Source of the DNA: JAGVYF01 sp041650315
GTDB lineage: Archaea > Nanobdellota > Nanobdellia > Woesearchaeales > JAGVYF01
DNA: 64,000 bases
Assembly (NCBI GenBank): GCA_041650315.1
Contig: JBAZLJ010000002.1
Location: 327,976 to 391,975, forward strand
Direction: 5' to 3'
Numbering within the stretch: the first letter of the stretch is position 1; the number at the start of each line of letters is the position of its first letter. The position numbers and the translations under genes are program-made. Under the pieces are notes generated by a model. It had not been told where the DNA came from. It made no database searches and was given only the letters and a program-made list of their open reading frames with translations. This document shows, one piece after another, positions 44,801-59,800 of the stretch.

Positions 44801-47800
44801 TTCCAGTATCTGCATCTTGACTGATTCTGCTTGAATTGATTGTGATGAGCCTTCTGTAAGGCCAGCTAGTAAGTTGCGGGTGCCAGCCAGATGTCCTGAA
44901 ATAAGCTTCTCCAAATTGCCCTTCATAACCTGTGACGCCTTGCTGCCATCTGACCCTATATTGAGTATCTGGATCAAGGCCTGTGAATGTTGCGTTATTG
45001 TCTGTGACGAATATGACTGCTTTAAGTTCGAACGCTATCGTCTGTTCGTTCATATTGTATAGGTATAAAGAAGTCCAATTGCCAGCTACGGAATTGTCCC
45101 ATTTCAAGAACATGGATGTCCTATTGATATCCTCGAATCTTAAGTTCTTGATGTTCGGCAGTTCTATAGTCAATGTTGTGTTTACTGTTTGCGTAGTTCG
45201 TCCTGTCCAGTCAGTGATCTCATAGAACCATATATAGATTCCGTCGACTAGATCTACGAATAATCCAGCTATCCCGCTAGTCACTCTCTCTAGATAAGTG
45301 ATTGTGCCGTTGTAGTACAGGCCAGTCTGATTATAGACATATAACGTCAAGCTCCTGACGCCGATGCTGTCTGTGAAGTTCACACTTAGATTCTGGCTTG
45401 GATTGCCAAACCTAGAACTGTTCTCAGGCAAGTATGAATTTCCTGACGGGGCTAATGTGTCTACGAATACTGTTCTTGTTTCTGTGCTGTTTTCGTTATC
45501 GCTTGTGTCTTTCGCGCTTGAATAGTATGTGTATGTACTTTGAGTTAGATTTGATTGATTGACTTGGAAGTACCATTGAGTGCTGTTGTATTTCTGGAGA
45601 TTTGATGTGTAGAGTTGACTGATTTCAGAAGTAGATAATGAACGATTCCACATCCTAAATTCATCAATCAATCCTTTATAATAGCCACCATTGTAATCCC
45701 CAGCTCTCCCAATAGATGCTGAACCTGCCCCATAATATATAACTCCGGCAGAACTTTGATTAACAAGAATTCCGTCTATGAACAATGATAATAATGTGCC
45801 GTTGTATACTCCGACTGCATGATGCCAGCCAGTCCCATTATAAGTCTCTAATGATCTAGAACTATAAACAGTCGATAATGAATTAAATATTGAAAAATCA
45901 ACTCTTTGTTCGGTAGTGATTTTAAAGTTATAACCATAAAGTCTATACCTAATAATATCACAACCATTAACGGCATCTGCACAAGTAGAAGGATTGAACC
46001 AAACACCTATTGTGAACTGTGAGGGCTTGATTGCTGTTGAACTTCCAATATCAATATAATTTGTACCATTAAACTGATATGCGCCGCCATACTTGCCGGA
46101 TGCGTTCCATATCGCATTTGTAACATTGCCATTATTACCGGATTCACTCACATCTTTAACTACTGTAGAATTCTCGCCTAGTTCACTTATGTTATCGAAA
46201 TTGTACATCAATACCAAAGAACTATCATATATTGAAGTGTTGGTATTGTTCCATGACCATATGAACTCCTTAAACTCCTCTTCTCTTATGCTGACATTAA
46301 TCTGAGCGCTTGTGCCGTTCAGGATTGTTGCGTTCGGTTCGGTCGGATTCACGTAGAACAATACCGGAGGGACTATGTCTCTTATGACATATGTGAATAT
46401 CTGTGACGCGTTCCATGCATTATCGCTGTCGTTGACGTAATAGCGCCAGCCTAATGTCTGGCCTGTTGTTAAGTTGATATACGCGCTGGATGATGAGACG
46501 TTTATTGTTCCGGTTATGCTGGTCCATGAACTGTTGATCCAATCTCCTGATGCGTTTGTTGAGAAGATATAACCGGATAATGATTCGTTGTCGTACCATG
46601 TGAGATTGAATGTCACGTTATGAGTATATCCTATAATCGCGGGGTTAGTTGTGCTGTTCGCATAGTATGGCGGGCGATTGACTGCGAAACTACCGCTCAG
46701 ATTTACGATGTTGCCATATGTGTCATTTGCGTAAACTGTGTAGTTCGCTGTTCTTGCGAATGATTCGTTGACTGGGATGTCCACTGACCATATTGTTCCG
46801 CTGATTAATGATAAGAATCCTTGCCATAGGATGTTGCCTGCTTCCGCTATTGTCTGCCATATTGTAATCCATGCCCTGCTGATAGCACTGTCTGATGTTA
46901 TGTTTAGGTATAATGTTGCGTTCTCGCCAGTCAATGCTACAGATGATTCATTGATTAATATTCCGCTAGGATTGGTGATGTTGATGATTGTTAAGTTTGG
47001 AGAGATTACGTCGTAGACCATTACGCTGGTTGAATTTAATTGTGTCCCGTAGTCGTAGCCGTCATACGGTGTTACGCCGAAGGTTAGGTTTGTGCCCGGG
47101 GACTGATAATAGTTTAATGTCACGTTGTTGATTGTGTGATTTGCTCCTTCGTTTGCTATCTGACCGTAGAATGTCATGTTGTAGAGGTCGCTGATTTCTT
47201 CTGCTGATAGAGATCTGTTCCAGATCATGACTTCGTCGATTGAGCCGTTGAAGAAGCTAGATTCCCATACATTGGCGCCTATGTTCAATTCGTAACTGCT
47301 CCACCCCATGATCCCCCCCTCTGAATAATCTGACACTCTTAAAATTCCATCTATATATAATGATAAATTGTAATTGGATTTATCAAATACAACTACTGCA
47401 TGGTGCCATTGACTCCAATTAATTGAATAAGTACCGCCCTCTACCCCATTAAGACCATTTCTCATTGAATAACCTGCAATGCCCGTATTGCTCACATATA
47501 ATATTGAAACACTATTTCCAAGACTTGTCCCAGTACCTAGTAATGTTGTACTTGAAGTATTGGCTTTGAACCAAAGTGATGCTGTAAATGAAGAATTATC
47601 AGATACAAAAAGATTCATCCTGCTTCTGGCAAGCACATAATCCTTATTACCATCAAAATTATACGCGCCTTTAATCTTACCAGTAATATTTGATGTCTCG
47701 TTATAGACAGTACCATGATAATTACGGCCGGAACTATCTAAGGCATTACCATCAAATTTGTAATATCCTGCTAATCCTTCCTTCCAAGCGTTCGTTCCGT

Positions 47801-50800
47801 TGATGTACCATTCGTAGACTGATGCGTTCTCTACTTCTCCATCTGCATCTGAGTAATCCCATGTGCCTGCGATAGATATGACTGTGTTATTGATTGCTCT
47901 GGGTTTGATGGTGACGTTGTCTACGAATGGGGCAGTATTCTGTATAGTGAATGATGTTGAATTCACTGCTGTACCAAACTGGACGTTGTCGTTCGGTTCA
48001 ATCTGCACGCTTACTGTTGTGCCTTTGTGGACTACGGATTCATCTAATGAGTATAATGGGCGAGAGAGGTTGTAGAGATTGGAGATTTCGGATGGAGACA
48101 ATGATCTGTTCCAAATCGTTACTTCTTCAACTGAACCATTCAAGTAACGGCCAGTGTCTCCAGAACTACCCATAAATATAGTAGAAGTATTCACTAAGAA
48201 ACTATTCTGATGCAATAACTGCGCAGCGTATACGCCATTAGTATATGCCTGCATATGGGTGCTATTTTTTATAACTGTTATTAATGTCCATTGCGTAATT
48301 GGATTAACTCCTGTTACTCCTGGGTACGGATAATATTGTATCAAATAGGAAATCGAAGAATTCGCAATTCCAAGCATACCCCTTGCACCATCTATTCCGC
48401 GATCAGTAATTATATAGGGATAGCCGAGATTTGTTGACACAAATGATTGCCATTTGGCCCCATTATTCTCCTTGATCCATGCAGAAACTGTGAAATCGTT
48501 TCTATGATCAAGTACATAATTTGTATCTACATAATCGTCTGTTCCATCAAAGTTCAATGCATAATTGAATTTAGAAGCATTCGTCCAGTTCGCATGACCA
48601 GTTCTTGTCCCGTCATTATTACCAATCGCATCTTTCACTATACTGCCTTGGCCTTCATCGAAGTGATATAACGCAACTGGAGGATCCCTTATTTCGCCGT
48701 AGTCCATCATTTCGTACTCTTGTTTGATTTCTTGCGCACTCAATGATCTGTTCCAGATTTTGACTTCGTCGATTGAGCCGTTGAATGGATAATGATAGAT
48801 TGAATTTAATTTCTGAGAAATGCCTATTCTACCTTCTCCTATAGAATTTGTGATTGAGTTACAAGGAGTAACATTCCTCGGTACTCCATCTATATATGCT
48901 ATAAAATGAGTCTGGTTATATGTACCAGTTACAAAATGCCATTCATTCGCAGTCAAGCCGCCAGCACTCGCAGTAATATAATCAGTATTATTGTAACCAA
49001 TTACTTGTAATTTCCCTGAATCTATCTTCAACCCGCCAGATGCATAAAAACTATAACTTGTTGTCGGAGCATAACCTGCAATAGATTGTATTTGATTAAC
49101 TGATTTAGTATATATCCATGCACTAATAGTAAAGCCGGTAGAATTTAGTTCTCTAACCAATGGCAAGTCTACATAAGTGCCTAATCCATCAAACGAATAA
49201 GATTTCTTGATTTTCCCAGTGGCGTTGCTAGGAGTTTGGACACTTGAATTAAATGTGCCGTAAGAACCTTTTACCGAGTCGTATGATGAACCATCTAATT
49301 TGAAATAGCTGACTAATCCATTATCTCTCCACGCTTCTGTGCCGTTTAGATACCATGTGTATACACTCTTGTTTTGTGCGTCTTGGTCTACGTCGCTGTA
49401 GTTCCACATTGCGCTTGGATATGATGTTGTGTATAAAGTGTATGGCGTAATGTTAACATTGCTTACACTAGGGTTGTGGTTGACTGTGAAGTTGCCACTC
49501 AGATTTACTATGTTGCCATAAGTGTCATTCGCATAGACTGTGTAGTTTGTGATTCTTGCGAATGATTCATTGACTGGCAATTGGACTGACCAGATTGTTC
49601 CGCTGATTAATGATAGGAAGCCTTGCCATAGTATGTTGCCAGCCCCGGCTATAGTCTGCCATATTGTGATCCATGCTCTGCTGATTGCGCTGTCTGATGT
49701 GATGTTGATATAGAGTGTGGCGTTCTCATCGGTCTCTGCAGGATTGATTGTATTAATCAATAACCCACTCAAGTCCGTGACATTTAGTATTGTGATATTT
49801 GGTGAGATGACGTCATACACCATTAACGTTGTTGAATTTGATTGGTTGCCGTAGACTAATCCGTTGTATGGAGTCACGCCGAATGTTATGTTTGTTCCTG
49901 GGCTCAAGTAATAGTTCAATGTTACGTTTGGTATTGTGTGATTCGCGCCGGAGTTATCTATCTGGCCGTAGAAGGTCATGTTGTAGAGGTCGCTGATTTC
50001 TTGAGAAGTCAAGGTCCTGTTCCATATCATCAATTCGTCAATACTTGCATTAACTGATTGTGTTTCAATAGATGATACATCGAACCCACCAAAATTAGCA
50101 GTATGACCACCATTTGAACTAACATAATACCCTACCCCTGATAAATTGCCATTTATGTATGCATATGCTTTGTAATGAGTACTGTTATATTGTTCCCAAG
50201 ATAAAGTTGCATGATACCATTGGCCAAATGATATTGGCGTAGTAGAAACTGTAATTGTAGGATCTCCTTTAGTAAACCTAAGTTCATTACCCGTACTAAC
50301 AAGACGGATATAAGTCCGGCTATTTACATCGGTCCTGAATAAATAACTATCAGTATTAACTATCGGACCATTACTCTTAAACCATAAACTGACTGTCGAA
50401 TTAGATGGTGACATCAAAGATGAAACTGAGTCTATACTGATTACGTTACCTGGTCCAGGGAAATCATATCCTTTTTTGATTTTGCCAGATACGTTAGCCA
50501 CTCCGGAGTTATTATTGGTGATTGTCCCAATGAAACCGCCTATATCGGAGTTAGGTGAACCTTCAAGTTTCCAATAAGCTAACAAAGAAGGATCCCTCCA
50601 AGCATTCGTCCCGTTAATATACCACTCGTAGACACTTGCGTTCTCAGGTTCATTATCCGCATCAGCGTAATCCCATGTGCCTGCTACACTTGCTACTGTG
50701 TTGTTTATTGCTCTTGGCTTGATGGTGACGTTGTTTGCGGTAGATGTTGTGTCTTGGACGGTTAATGTTGTTGAGTTTAGTGGCGTGCCGAATTGTGCAT

Positions 50801-53800
50801 TGTCGTTTGGCTCTATTTGCACTTTCATAGTAGTGCCTTTGTTGATTACGGATTCGTCTAAGGAGTATAATGGCCTACTGAGATTATATAGACTGCCGAC
50901 TTCTGATGCTGATAATTCTTTGCCGTAGATAGCGAGTTCGTCTATGGAACCGTTGAAGTATTCTGCCCCATACGTACCAATAAATAGATTATTGGCGTTT
51001 GTCGGACCGATGCCTTTCGGAGTAGTTCCGTTAAGGATTCCATCCAGATAGAATAATGTAGTCGTGCTGTTAGTGACTGTAACTACATGATGCCATTCAT
51101 TGATTGGCAATGATATGTTCGATGATAAAATAGTGCTTCCGGAATAGAATCCTAATTTCTTGGTCGAGATATCCAGATAGACTTCGTAATTTGTGGTTGC
51201 GCCTCTTTTCGCCACAATAGTCTCGTAATTTGCTGTATTGCTGAAGTGCTGCAACCACATCGAGATTGAGACTGTGCTGCTGATATCCAGTGACGGATTG
51301 TCTAATACAGTAACGGAATCGTCTGAGCCATCGAATCTCAATGCTGTATTGAACTTGGACGCATTCGTCCATACGGGAGTTCCAGTATTTGCGCCATCAT
51401 TGCCGCCGATTGCGTCTTTTACTACGCTTCCTTGAACTTCATCGAAGTGATATAATGCGACTGGCGCGTTTTCTATTTGGCCGTAGTCCATCATTTCGTA
51501 TTCTTGTTTAATCTCTGCTGCGCTTAGAGATCTGTTCCAGATCTTGACTTCGTCAATCGTGCCGTTGAAATATTGACTATATCCCCCATTGCTTGTCCAT
51601 TTAGAACCAATGACTAAACCTCCCTCATAATCTAATAATGAACTTGATGCAAAGAAATTTTCCCTGTTACCATTCAGATAGATGGACAGTTCATTATTAG
51701 AATCATCGAAAGAAATCAGTACATGGTTCCATTGATTAATATTATATGAACTAGCAGTGCTATTCTGGACATTAGGGCTTGTGAAAGCAATCTTTCCGCC
51801 AGAAGTTAGTGCGAGGGAATAACTGCCATATCCATTCGTACCCCTTGATTTGAATAATATCTGTTGATTGGCAATAATTGTAGGCATCACCCATGCGGAG
51901 ATGGTCAAATCTTCCAAATCGAATACCGAAGAATATGAAATATTAATATAATCCCCATCTCCATCGAATGATTCTGCAGTCTTAATCTTTCCTGAAACAT
52001 TCCGAATTCCTGTGCCATTGTTGTACAAACTACCATGGTTGTTTTTACTGCTAGAATCCAATGCATTACTATCAAGTTTCCAGTAAGCCACTAAACTCGA
52101 ATCTCTCCAAGCTTCTGTGCCGTTTATGTACCATGTGTAGATAGACTTGTTTTGAGTGTCTCCGTCTACATCGCTGTAATTCCACATCGCGCTCGGGTAA
52201 CTGGTTGTGTATAATGTGTATGGAGTGATGTTTACATTTTGTACTACTGGATTGTGATTGACTGTGAAGTTGCTGCTCAGATTTACTATGTTGCCCCACG
52301 TGTCATTCGCATAGACTGTGTAGTTTGTAATCCTGCCAAATGATTCGTTCACTGGCAATTGAACGGACCAGATTGTTCCGCTGATTAATGATAAGAGTCC
52401 TTGCCATAATATGTTGCCGGCGCTTGCTACTGTCTGCCAGATGACTATCCATGCTCTGCTGATCGCTGAATCGCTGGTAATGTTAATGTATAATGTTGTA
52501 TTTTCATCGGTTTCTGCAGGATTGGTTGTATCGATTAGTAATCCTGTTAAGTCTGTGACATTTAGAATTGTGATGTTCGGACTGATTACGTCGTATACCA
52601 TTAACGTTGTTGAATTCGATTGGTTGCCATAGATTAATCCGTTGTACGGAGTCACGCTGAATGTGAGGTTTGTGCCTGGTGATAGATAGTAGTTTAGTGT
52701 TACATTATTGATAGTGTGGTTCGCTCCGCTGTGATCTATTTGGCCGTATAATGTTTGATTGTATAAATCAGAGATTTCTTGCGCGCTTAACGAGCGGTTC
52801 CAGATCATGACTTCGTCTATGGTGCCGTTGAAATATACATATGCTGATCCATATCCTACTCCGATATCTCCGCCCCATGCATATATTCCACCAACATTAT
52901 CATTTGTAACGGATAATTGTCCATTCCTATACCCAATCAAAGCGTCTGAAGTGCTATCATAGGTAGCTACTATATGTTGCCAAGTTCCAGCTGATGAACC
53001 TACATTCGCCAATGAATAGGTCAAATATGAACCAGTTGAATTCCTCCATCTAGCAGTAGCAATATTTCCATTGGCAACATAATTTCTAATATTTGCGCCA
53101 TTACTGAAAAATGCCCGATTACCCGAACTAGATAAAGAATTAATCCAGACTGAAACGCTAAATGATGATGAAGTTGGAATAGTTGCAGAAAAAGGTTGTG
53201 CAACACTAAAAGTACCTACATCACTAAATTGATATGCTTGTTTAATTTTACCTGTAGCATTTGTAACATTTGAAGTAGTTGAACCATGATTACCGCCAAT
53301 ACTATCTAATGCATTATTATCAAATTTCCAATACGCCACTAAAGAATAATCTCTCCAAGCGTTCGTTCCGTTGATGTACCATTCGTAGACTGATGCGTTT
53401 TCTACTTCTCCGTTAGCGTCTGCGTAATCCCATGTGCCTGTTATACTTGCGACTGTGTTGTTGATTGCTCTGGGCTTGATTGTAACATTGTTAGCTGTTA
53501 GTGTTGTGTCTTGGACGGTTAATTGCGTTGAATTTAATGGTGTGCTGAACTGTGCGTTATCATTTGGTTCTATCATCAATGAGACGTTCGTTCCTTTGTT
53601 GATTATGGATTCGTCTAGGCTGTAGAGTGGGCGCGAGAGGTTGTAGAGGTCACTGATCTCAGATGCGGAGAGTGCTCTGTTGTAGACTGCTACTTCGTCA
53701 ATGGTGCCATTCCATTCATGATCTATAGTTGTAGACGTATCTCCTCTCGCACCAATATATAATTTAGAATTGGTCGCGCCAATATCCCCTGAAATAGAAT

Positions 53801-56800
53801 CGTCATCTTTTAAAACTCCATTTATATACAATTTAAGTGAAGAAGCACTTCTATCATAAGTCACAACAAAATGAGTCCAAACATTATTTGTAAGTGTAGG
53901 ACTACCACTCCAAACAGCATTTCCGCCAATTCCAGTACCACTTGCATCACCATAATAAGCAAATCCAGTACTATAATAAAACCCATATGCGAAATTATTT
54001 GAAATGTCATTATCTTTAGCAATAATATATCCGGTGCCTGTTCTGAAATTTCCAACTTTATATAGCCAGGCGGAAATTGTAAATTTGTCATTAGCCATAT
54101 CCAAATTATCATTATCTTCTGCAGTGACATAATCTCCATCTCCATCAAAGCTTAATGCTGAATTCCATTTGCTCGCGTTGGTCCAGTTGGCGTGATTCGT
54201 TCTTGTTCCGTCATTATCGCCGACCGCATCTTTTACTACGCTTCCTGCGCCTTCATCGAAGTGGTATAATGCGACTGGTGGATTAACGACTTCGCCGTAA
54301 TCCATCATTTCATATTCTTGCTTGATTTCTTCCGCGCTTAATGTTCTGTTCCAGATCTTGACCTCATCGATGGAGCCGTTGAAGCTATAATCTGTAATCG
54401 TACCAAATGTGCCAATCATTGTAGATAAAGAATTCATAGGTACTAAGTTGATTGAATCGCTATCTTCTAAAACACCATTAATGTAAATAAAACTATTAGT
54501 GCCATTATAAGAACCTACTACATGCTGCCATTTTCCTGAATTTCCAATTGTTGTTGTTGCAACCGTAGTTTGGCAAGTTGTTGAATTACCTAATGTGAAT
54601 TGTAATGACTGTCCAAAACTGGTAATCCTACCGGCACCACAAGATTCAGAAGTCAACCCTGCGGCGCCATCATTTGTACCTAATGTTCCGGCTTTAACCC
54701 ACAGGCTAATAGTCCTAGGCTGAGTTCCGGTAAATGGATTGTATGACACTATTAACTTATCGCCTGAACCATTAAAATCGTAAGCTCCTTTAATCTTGCC
54801 AGATACATTCCGCAATAATGAACTTGTTACGCCGTTATGACCCAAACCGCTGGAGTCTAGTGCATTATTATCTAACTTCCAATAGCCGATTAATGAAGGA
54901 TCTCTCCATGCTTCTGTGCCGTTTATGTACCATGTGTATATGCTTCTATTCTGCACGTCTTGGTCAACGTCGCTGTAGTTCCACATTGCGCTTGGATGTG
55001 ATGTTGTGAATATTTCGTATGGAGTGATATTTACATTGTTGACTACTGGATTGTGATTGACTGTGAAATTTCCGCTAATGTTAACTTGATTGCCGTAAGT
55101 ATCATTCGCGTATACTGTGTAGTTGGTGATTCTTGCAAAGCTTTCATTGACTGGCAATTGCACTGACCAGATTGTTCCGCTTACGAGTGATAGGAAGCCT
55201 TGCCATAATATGTTGCCGGCGCTTGCTACAGTTTGCCATATTGTGATCCATGCTCTGCTGATTGCTGAATCTGAACTGATGTTGATGTATAACGTTGCGT
55301 TTTCATCGGTTTCGGTTGGATTTACTACATTTACCAATTGTGCTGAGAGGTCAGTGATGTTGACAATCGTGATGTTTGGCGATATGACGTCATAAACCCT
55401 AATTGTACTGCTGTTGGATTGGCTGCCGTAGACTAATCCGTTGTAAGGAGTCACGCCGAATGTTATGTTTGTGCCTGGTGATTGATAATAGCTTAGGCTG
55501 ATGTTAGGTATTGTGTGGTTCGCTCCGGTGTGATCTATCTGACCATAGAAGGTCATGTTGTATAAATCTGAGATTTCACTTGCGCTCAATGAACGGTTCC
55601 AGATCATCACTTCGTCGATGGTGCCGTTGAAGAAGCGAGCAACCCCATTCTCCCAAGCCCCAATTCCCAATCCCGTAAATGCTGTATGAATCCCTTCAAA
55701 TATCAAACTATTCTTATAGTTTCCATCCATGTAAATTGAGATATTTGCTAGATTAGATGATGTAGGTTTAAATGTACAAATGAAATTATGGAGGCGAGTA
55801 TCTGTCAATTCAGTACATACCGTGTATCTCCCAGAAGCTGCTGATTGGTTAGAATATATACAGCAAAGCTCTCCGGCATTATTGAGACTGGTCTCGATAT
55901 AGAAACTTCCGCTATTCTTAGCTAATAAATCATTGCTTGCGCTATCCATCTCATTAAATTTGAACCACATACTAGAAGACATCCCTGATGAAGAAGCATT
56001 CACGTAAATATTATTGATATCAACATAATCGGTCTCTCCGTTAAATAAATATCCGCCTTTTATTTTTCCAGTCGTATTCTGGATTGTTGATGTTGTAATT
56101 CCCGAATAATTATTTGGTGAACTATCCAATGCATTGCCATCAAATTTCCAATATGCCAACAACCCATCCTTCCAAGCGTTCGTTCCGTTGATGTACCACT
56201 CATAGACACTCGCGTTCTCTGGTTCATTATCTGCATCTGCGTAATCCCATGTGCCTGCTACACTTGTTACTGTGTTGTTGATTGCCCTTGGTTTGATGGT
56301 TACGTTGTTTGCGGTTGGTGTTGCATCTTGGACAGTTAATTGTGTGGAGTTTTGTGCTGTGCCGAACTGGGCGTTGTCGTTTGGTTCGATTTGTAATGTT
56401 ACATTTGTGCCTTTGTTGATGATGGATTCGTCTAGGGAGTATAATGGGCGAGAGAGGTTGTAGAGTTCGGAGATTTCGGTTGCGGAGAGTGCGCGATTAT
56501 AGATGGCGACTTCGTCGATTGTGCCGTTGAATGGGTAATAGGATGTAACCCTGTCACTATAGAAATTACCTATTTTCAAAGAAGTGTTATATAACGAAGT
56601 TATATTCTGTTTATCCATATCCGTTTGCAATACTCCGTTAACATAAATGCGCATATGTGTACCATTATATACACACATCGAATGATACCAGGTGTTAATT
56701 ACTGGTGCAGAATTAGAAATAGTATAAGATAAACTAGATGCATTAGAACTCATAGACAAACATGCAATCTTCTGAACTGTCCCTACTTGAAGATTATATC

Positions 56801-59800
56801 CGCTTCCCGGATAATCATTCAATCTTGAAATAACCCCATCATACCCCACGCTATTAAATCCATTTACCTTGAACCATGCCCCATAAGAGAATTCATCGCC
56901 TGTTGAGAAATTAAATTGGGAATTTTGAGTGACGTTCACATAATCATCTACACCATCCAAGCTCAATGCGCTATTCCATTTGCTCGCGTTCGTCCAGTTC
57001 GCATGCTTAATGATTGTGCCGTCATTGCTGCCAATTGCATCTTTTACTTTACTGCCTGCGCCTTCATCGAAATGCCACAATGCTATAGGCGGATTAACTA
57101 CTTCGCCGTACTTCATCTGCTCATACTCTTGTTTAATTTCTTGCGCAGTTAATGATCTGTTCCAGATTTTCACTTCGTCGATCGAGCCGTTGAATGAATC
57201 CTTATCTTCTCCTGAAGACGGAACATATGCACCTAAGTAAATTACCGATACTCCTATAAATTGCGTTGTGGTTACCGGTAGCGTATAACGTATTCCATTC
57301 AAATATACATATGTGGAATTATCCTTAGAATAAGTTATTGCAAAATGATACCATTGATTGGACTGCACTGCTGCATGAGTAGTTATATAATCTGTACCAT
57401 TATAATAATATGATTCAAAATTTCCGTTCTGTATACGTAAATTTAGTCTATATACTTTACCACCGGAATTCGATAATGCATTATGGGCAAGGAGCCATTC
57501 CTGAGCTTTAGTGTTCATATTAAACCAACCAGAGATTGAATAATCAGTATAATTTCGGTCTGGCGGATTAATCGTCACAAAGTCGTAATCACCATCAAAG
57601 CTATAAGCAGTCTTTATTTTTCCAGAGATATTTAATACACCAGTCCCATTCTGAGTTATCGCTCCGTTATTACTGCTTGTGCTGTCTAATGCATTATTAT
57701 CAAACTTCCAATAGCCTATTAACGAAGAATCTCTCCATGCTTCTGTGCCGTTAAGATACCATGTGTATATGGATTTGTTCTGCGCGTCTCCTTCTACGTC
57801 GCTGTAGTTCCACATCGCGCTTGGATAACTGGTTGTGTATAGTGTGTATGGAGTGATGTTGACATTATTTACTATGGGATTATGGTTGACTGTGAAGTTG
57901 CCACTGATATTGATTGTATTACCCCAAGTATCATTTGCGTAAACTGTGTAGTTTGTTATTCTAGCGAATGATTCGTTGACAGGCAATTGCACTGACCAGA
58001 TTGTGCCGCTGAGCAATGATAGGAAACCTTGCCATAATATGTTGCCGGCACTTGCTACTGTCTGCCAGATTACTACCCATGCTCTGCTGATTGCTGAATC
58101 TGATGTTATGTTGATGTATAATGTCGCGTTCTCATCTGTCTCTGCTGGATTAGTTGTGTCAATTAGCAATCCGGTTAAATCAGTGATGTTGAGGATTGTG
58201 ATGTTTGGCGAGATAACATCGTAAACCATGATTGTACTGCTGTTGGATTGGTTGCCGTAGACTAATCCGTTGTATGGAGTCACTCCAAATGTGAGGTTTG
58301 TTCCCGCGGATTGATAATAGTTTAGCGTTACATTATTGATAGTGTGGTTCGCTCCGCTGTGATCTATTTGTCCATAGAAGGTCATGTTGTATAGGTCGCT
58401 GATTTCTTGAGGTAACAACATTCTATCCCATATCATGACTTCATCGATGGATCCATTAAATTTATTTTCCGAATTAATTTCCATTGCGCCTATAAATAAT
58501 GGTAATACTGATGAAGTCGTAAATTCAATACTATGACCTACACGGCTATCATTTTTACCGTCAATATACATTTCAAGAACTGAACTATTCCACATAGTAG
58601 TAACCAAATGCCATTTATTATCGTCAACATTAACACTCCCAATAAAGTAAGCTGCATCTGCGCTAGCATTATAAATAGATATTCTTGGTTTCCCATTGAG
58701 CATTCTTAAGAAATAACCGCTTACATAATTTGAAGTGGATGTTTTTGCTATGATGGTACCTAATGTGGAATTGGTTTTTATCCATGCTGACAGCGTACCT
58801 CCAGTCTGGTTTAGGTTTAGTTCTGGTGAATTTGAAATTGTTATATTATCCCCAATACCATTGAAAGTATACGCTCCTTTGATTCTGCCCGTATCATTCT
58901 GCAAGATTAAAGTTGTTATGCCATTATTATCTTGTCCACTATAGTCTCTCGCATTCCCATCCATCTTCCAGTAGCCCACTAATCCGCCTTTCCATGCATT
59001 CGTCCCGTTGATGTACCACTCATATACTGACGCGTTCTCTACTTCTCCGTCTGCATCAGCGTAATCCCATGTGCCTGCGATAGATGTTACAGTGTTGTTG
59101 ATTGCTCTTGGCTTGATGGTGACGTTGTTTGCTGTTGGCGAAGTGTCTTGGACTGATAGTTGTGTTGAGTTTACTGCGGTTCCGAATTGAGCATTGTCGT
59201 TTGGTTCAATCATCAATGATACGTTTGTGCCTTTGTTGGTGACGGATTCATCTAATGAGTATAATGGGCGGGAGAGGTTGTATAATTCTTCAACTTCTTT
59301 TGCTGAAAGATCTCTGTCCCATATCGCAACATCATCTAATGTAGCATTCAATGAATGTCCGCCGCCTGGTGCGTAAGATAATGTGCCTAGGGTTATAGGA
59401 TAATTCTGATAAGATACATTTGTTATACTATGGGTCATTGTCTTATTCAAAACGCCATTTATGTAAAGTCCTATATGTGTCGTATTAATGAATCCTACTA
59501 CGTGCGTCCATCTATCCAAGGGTATAAAATTCTCTGAAACATCAAGAGTGGTGAATGTTACACCGTTTCCAAATGCAACCATAAAATCAGTACCTGTACC
59601 ATCAAAGCCCATGTGATATCCGCTACCTGAATTAAGATTACCGCTAGCTTCGATAATCAACCTATAATTGTTAATTGTCGATGAAACATAATCGTAAGGT
59701 CTTATCCATGCAGCCATTGTTATTTTAGGCGCATTTGGATTGAGCACGGATGACCTAGGCACACTCACATAATCACTACTGCCATCTGATTTTAACCCAT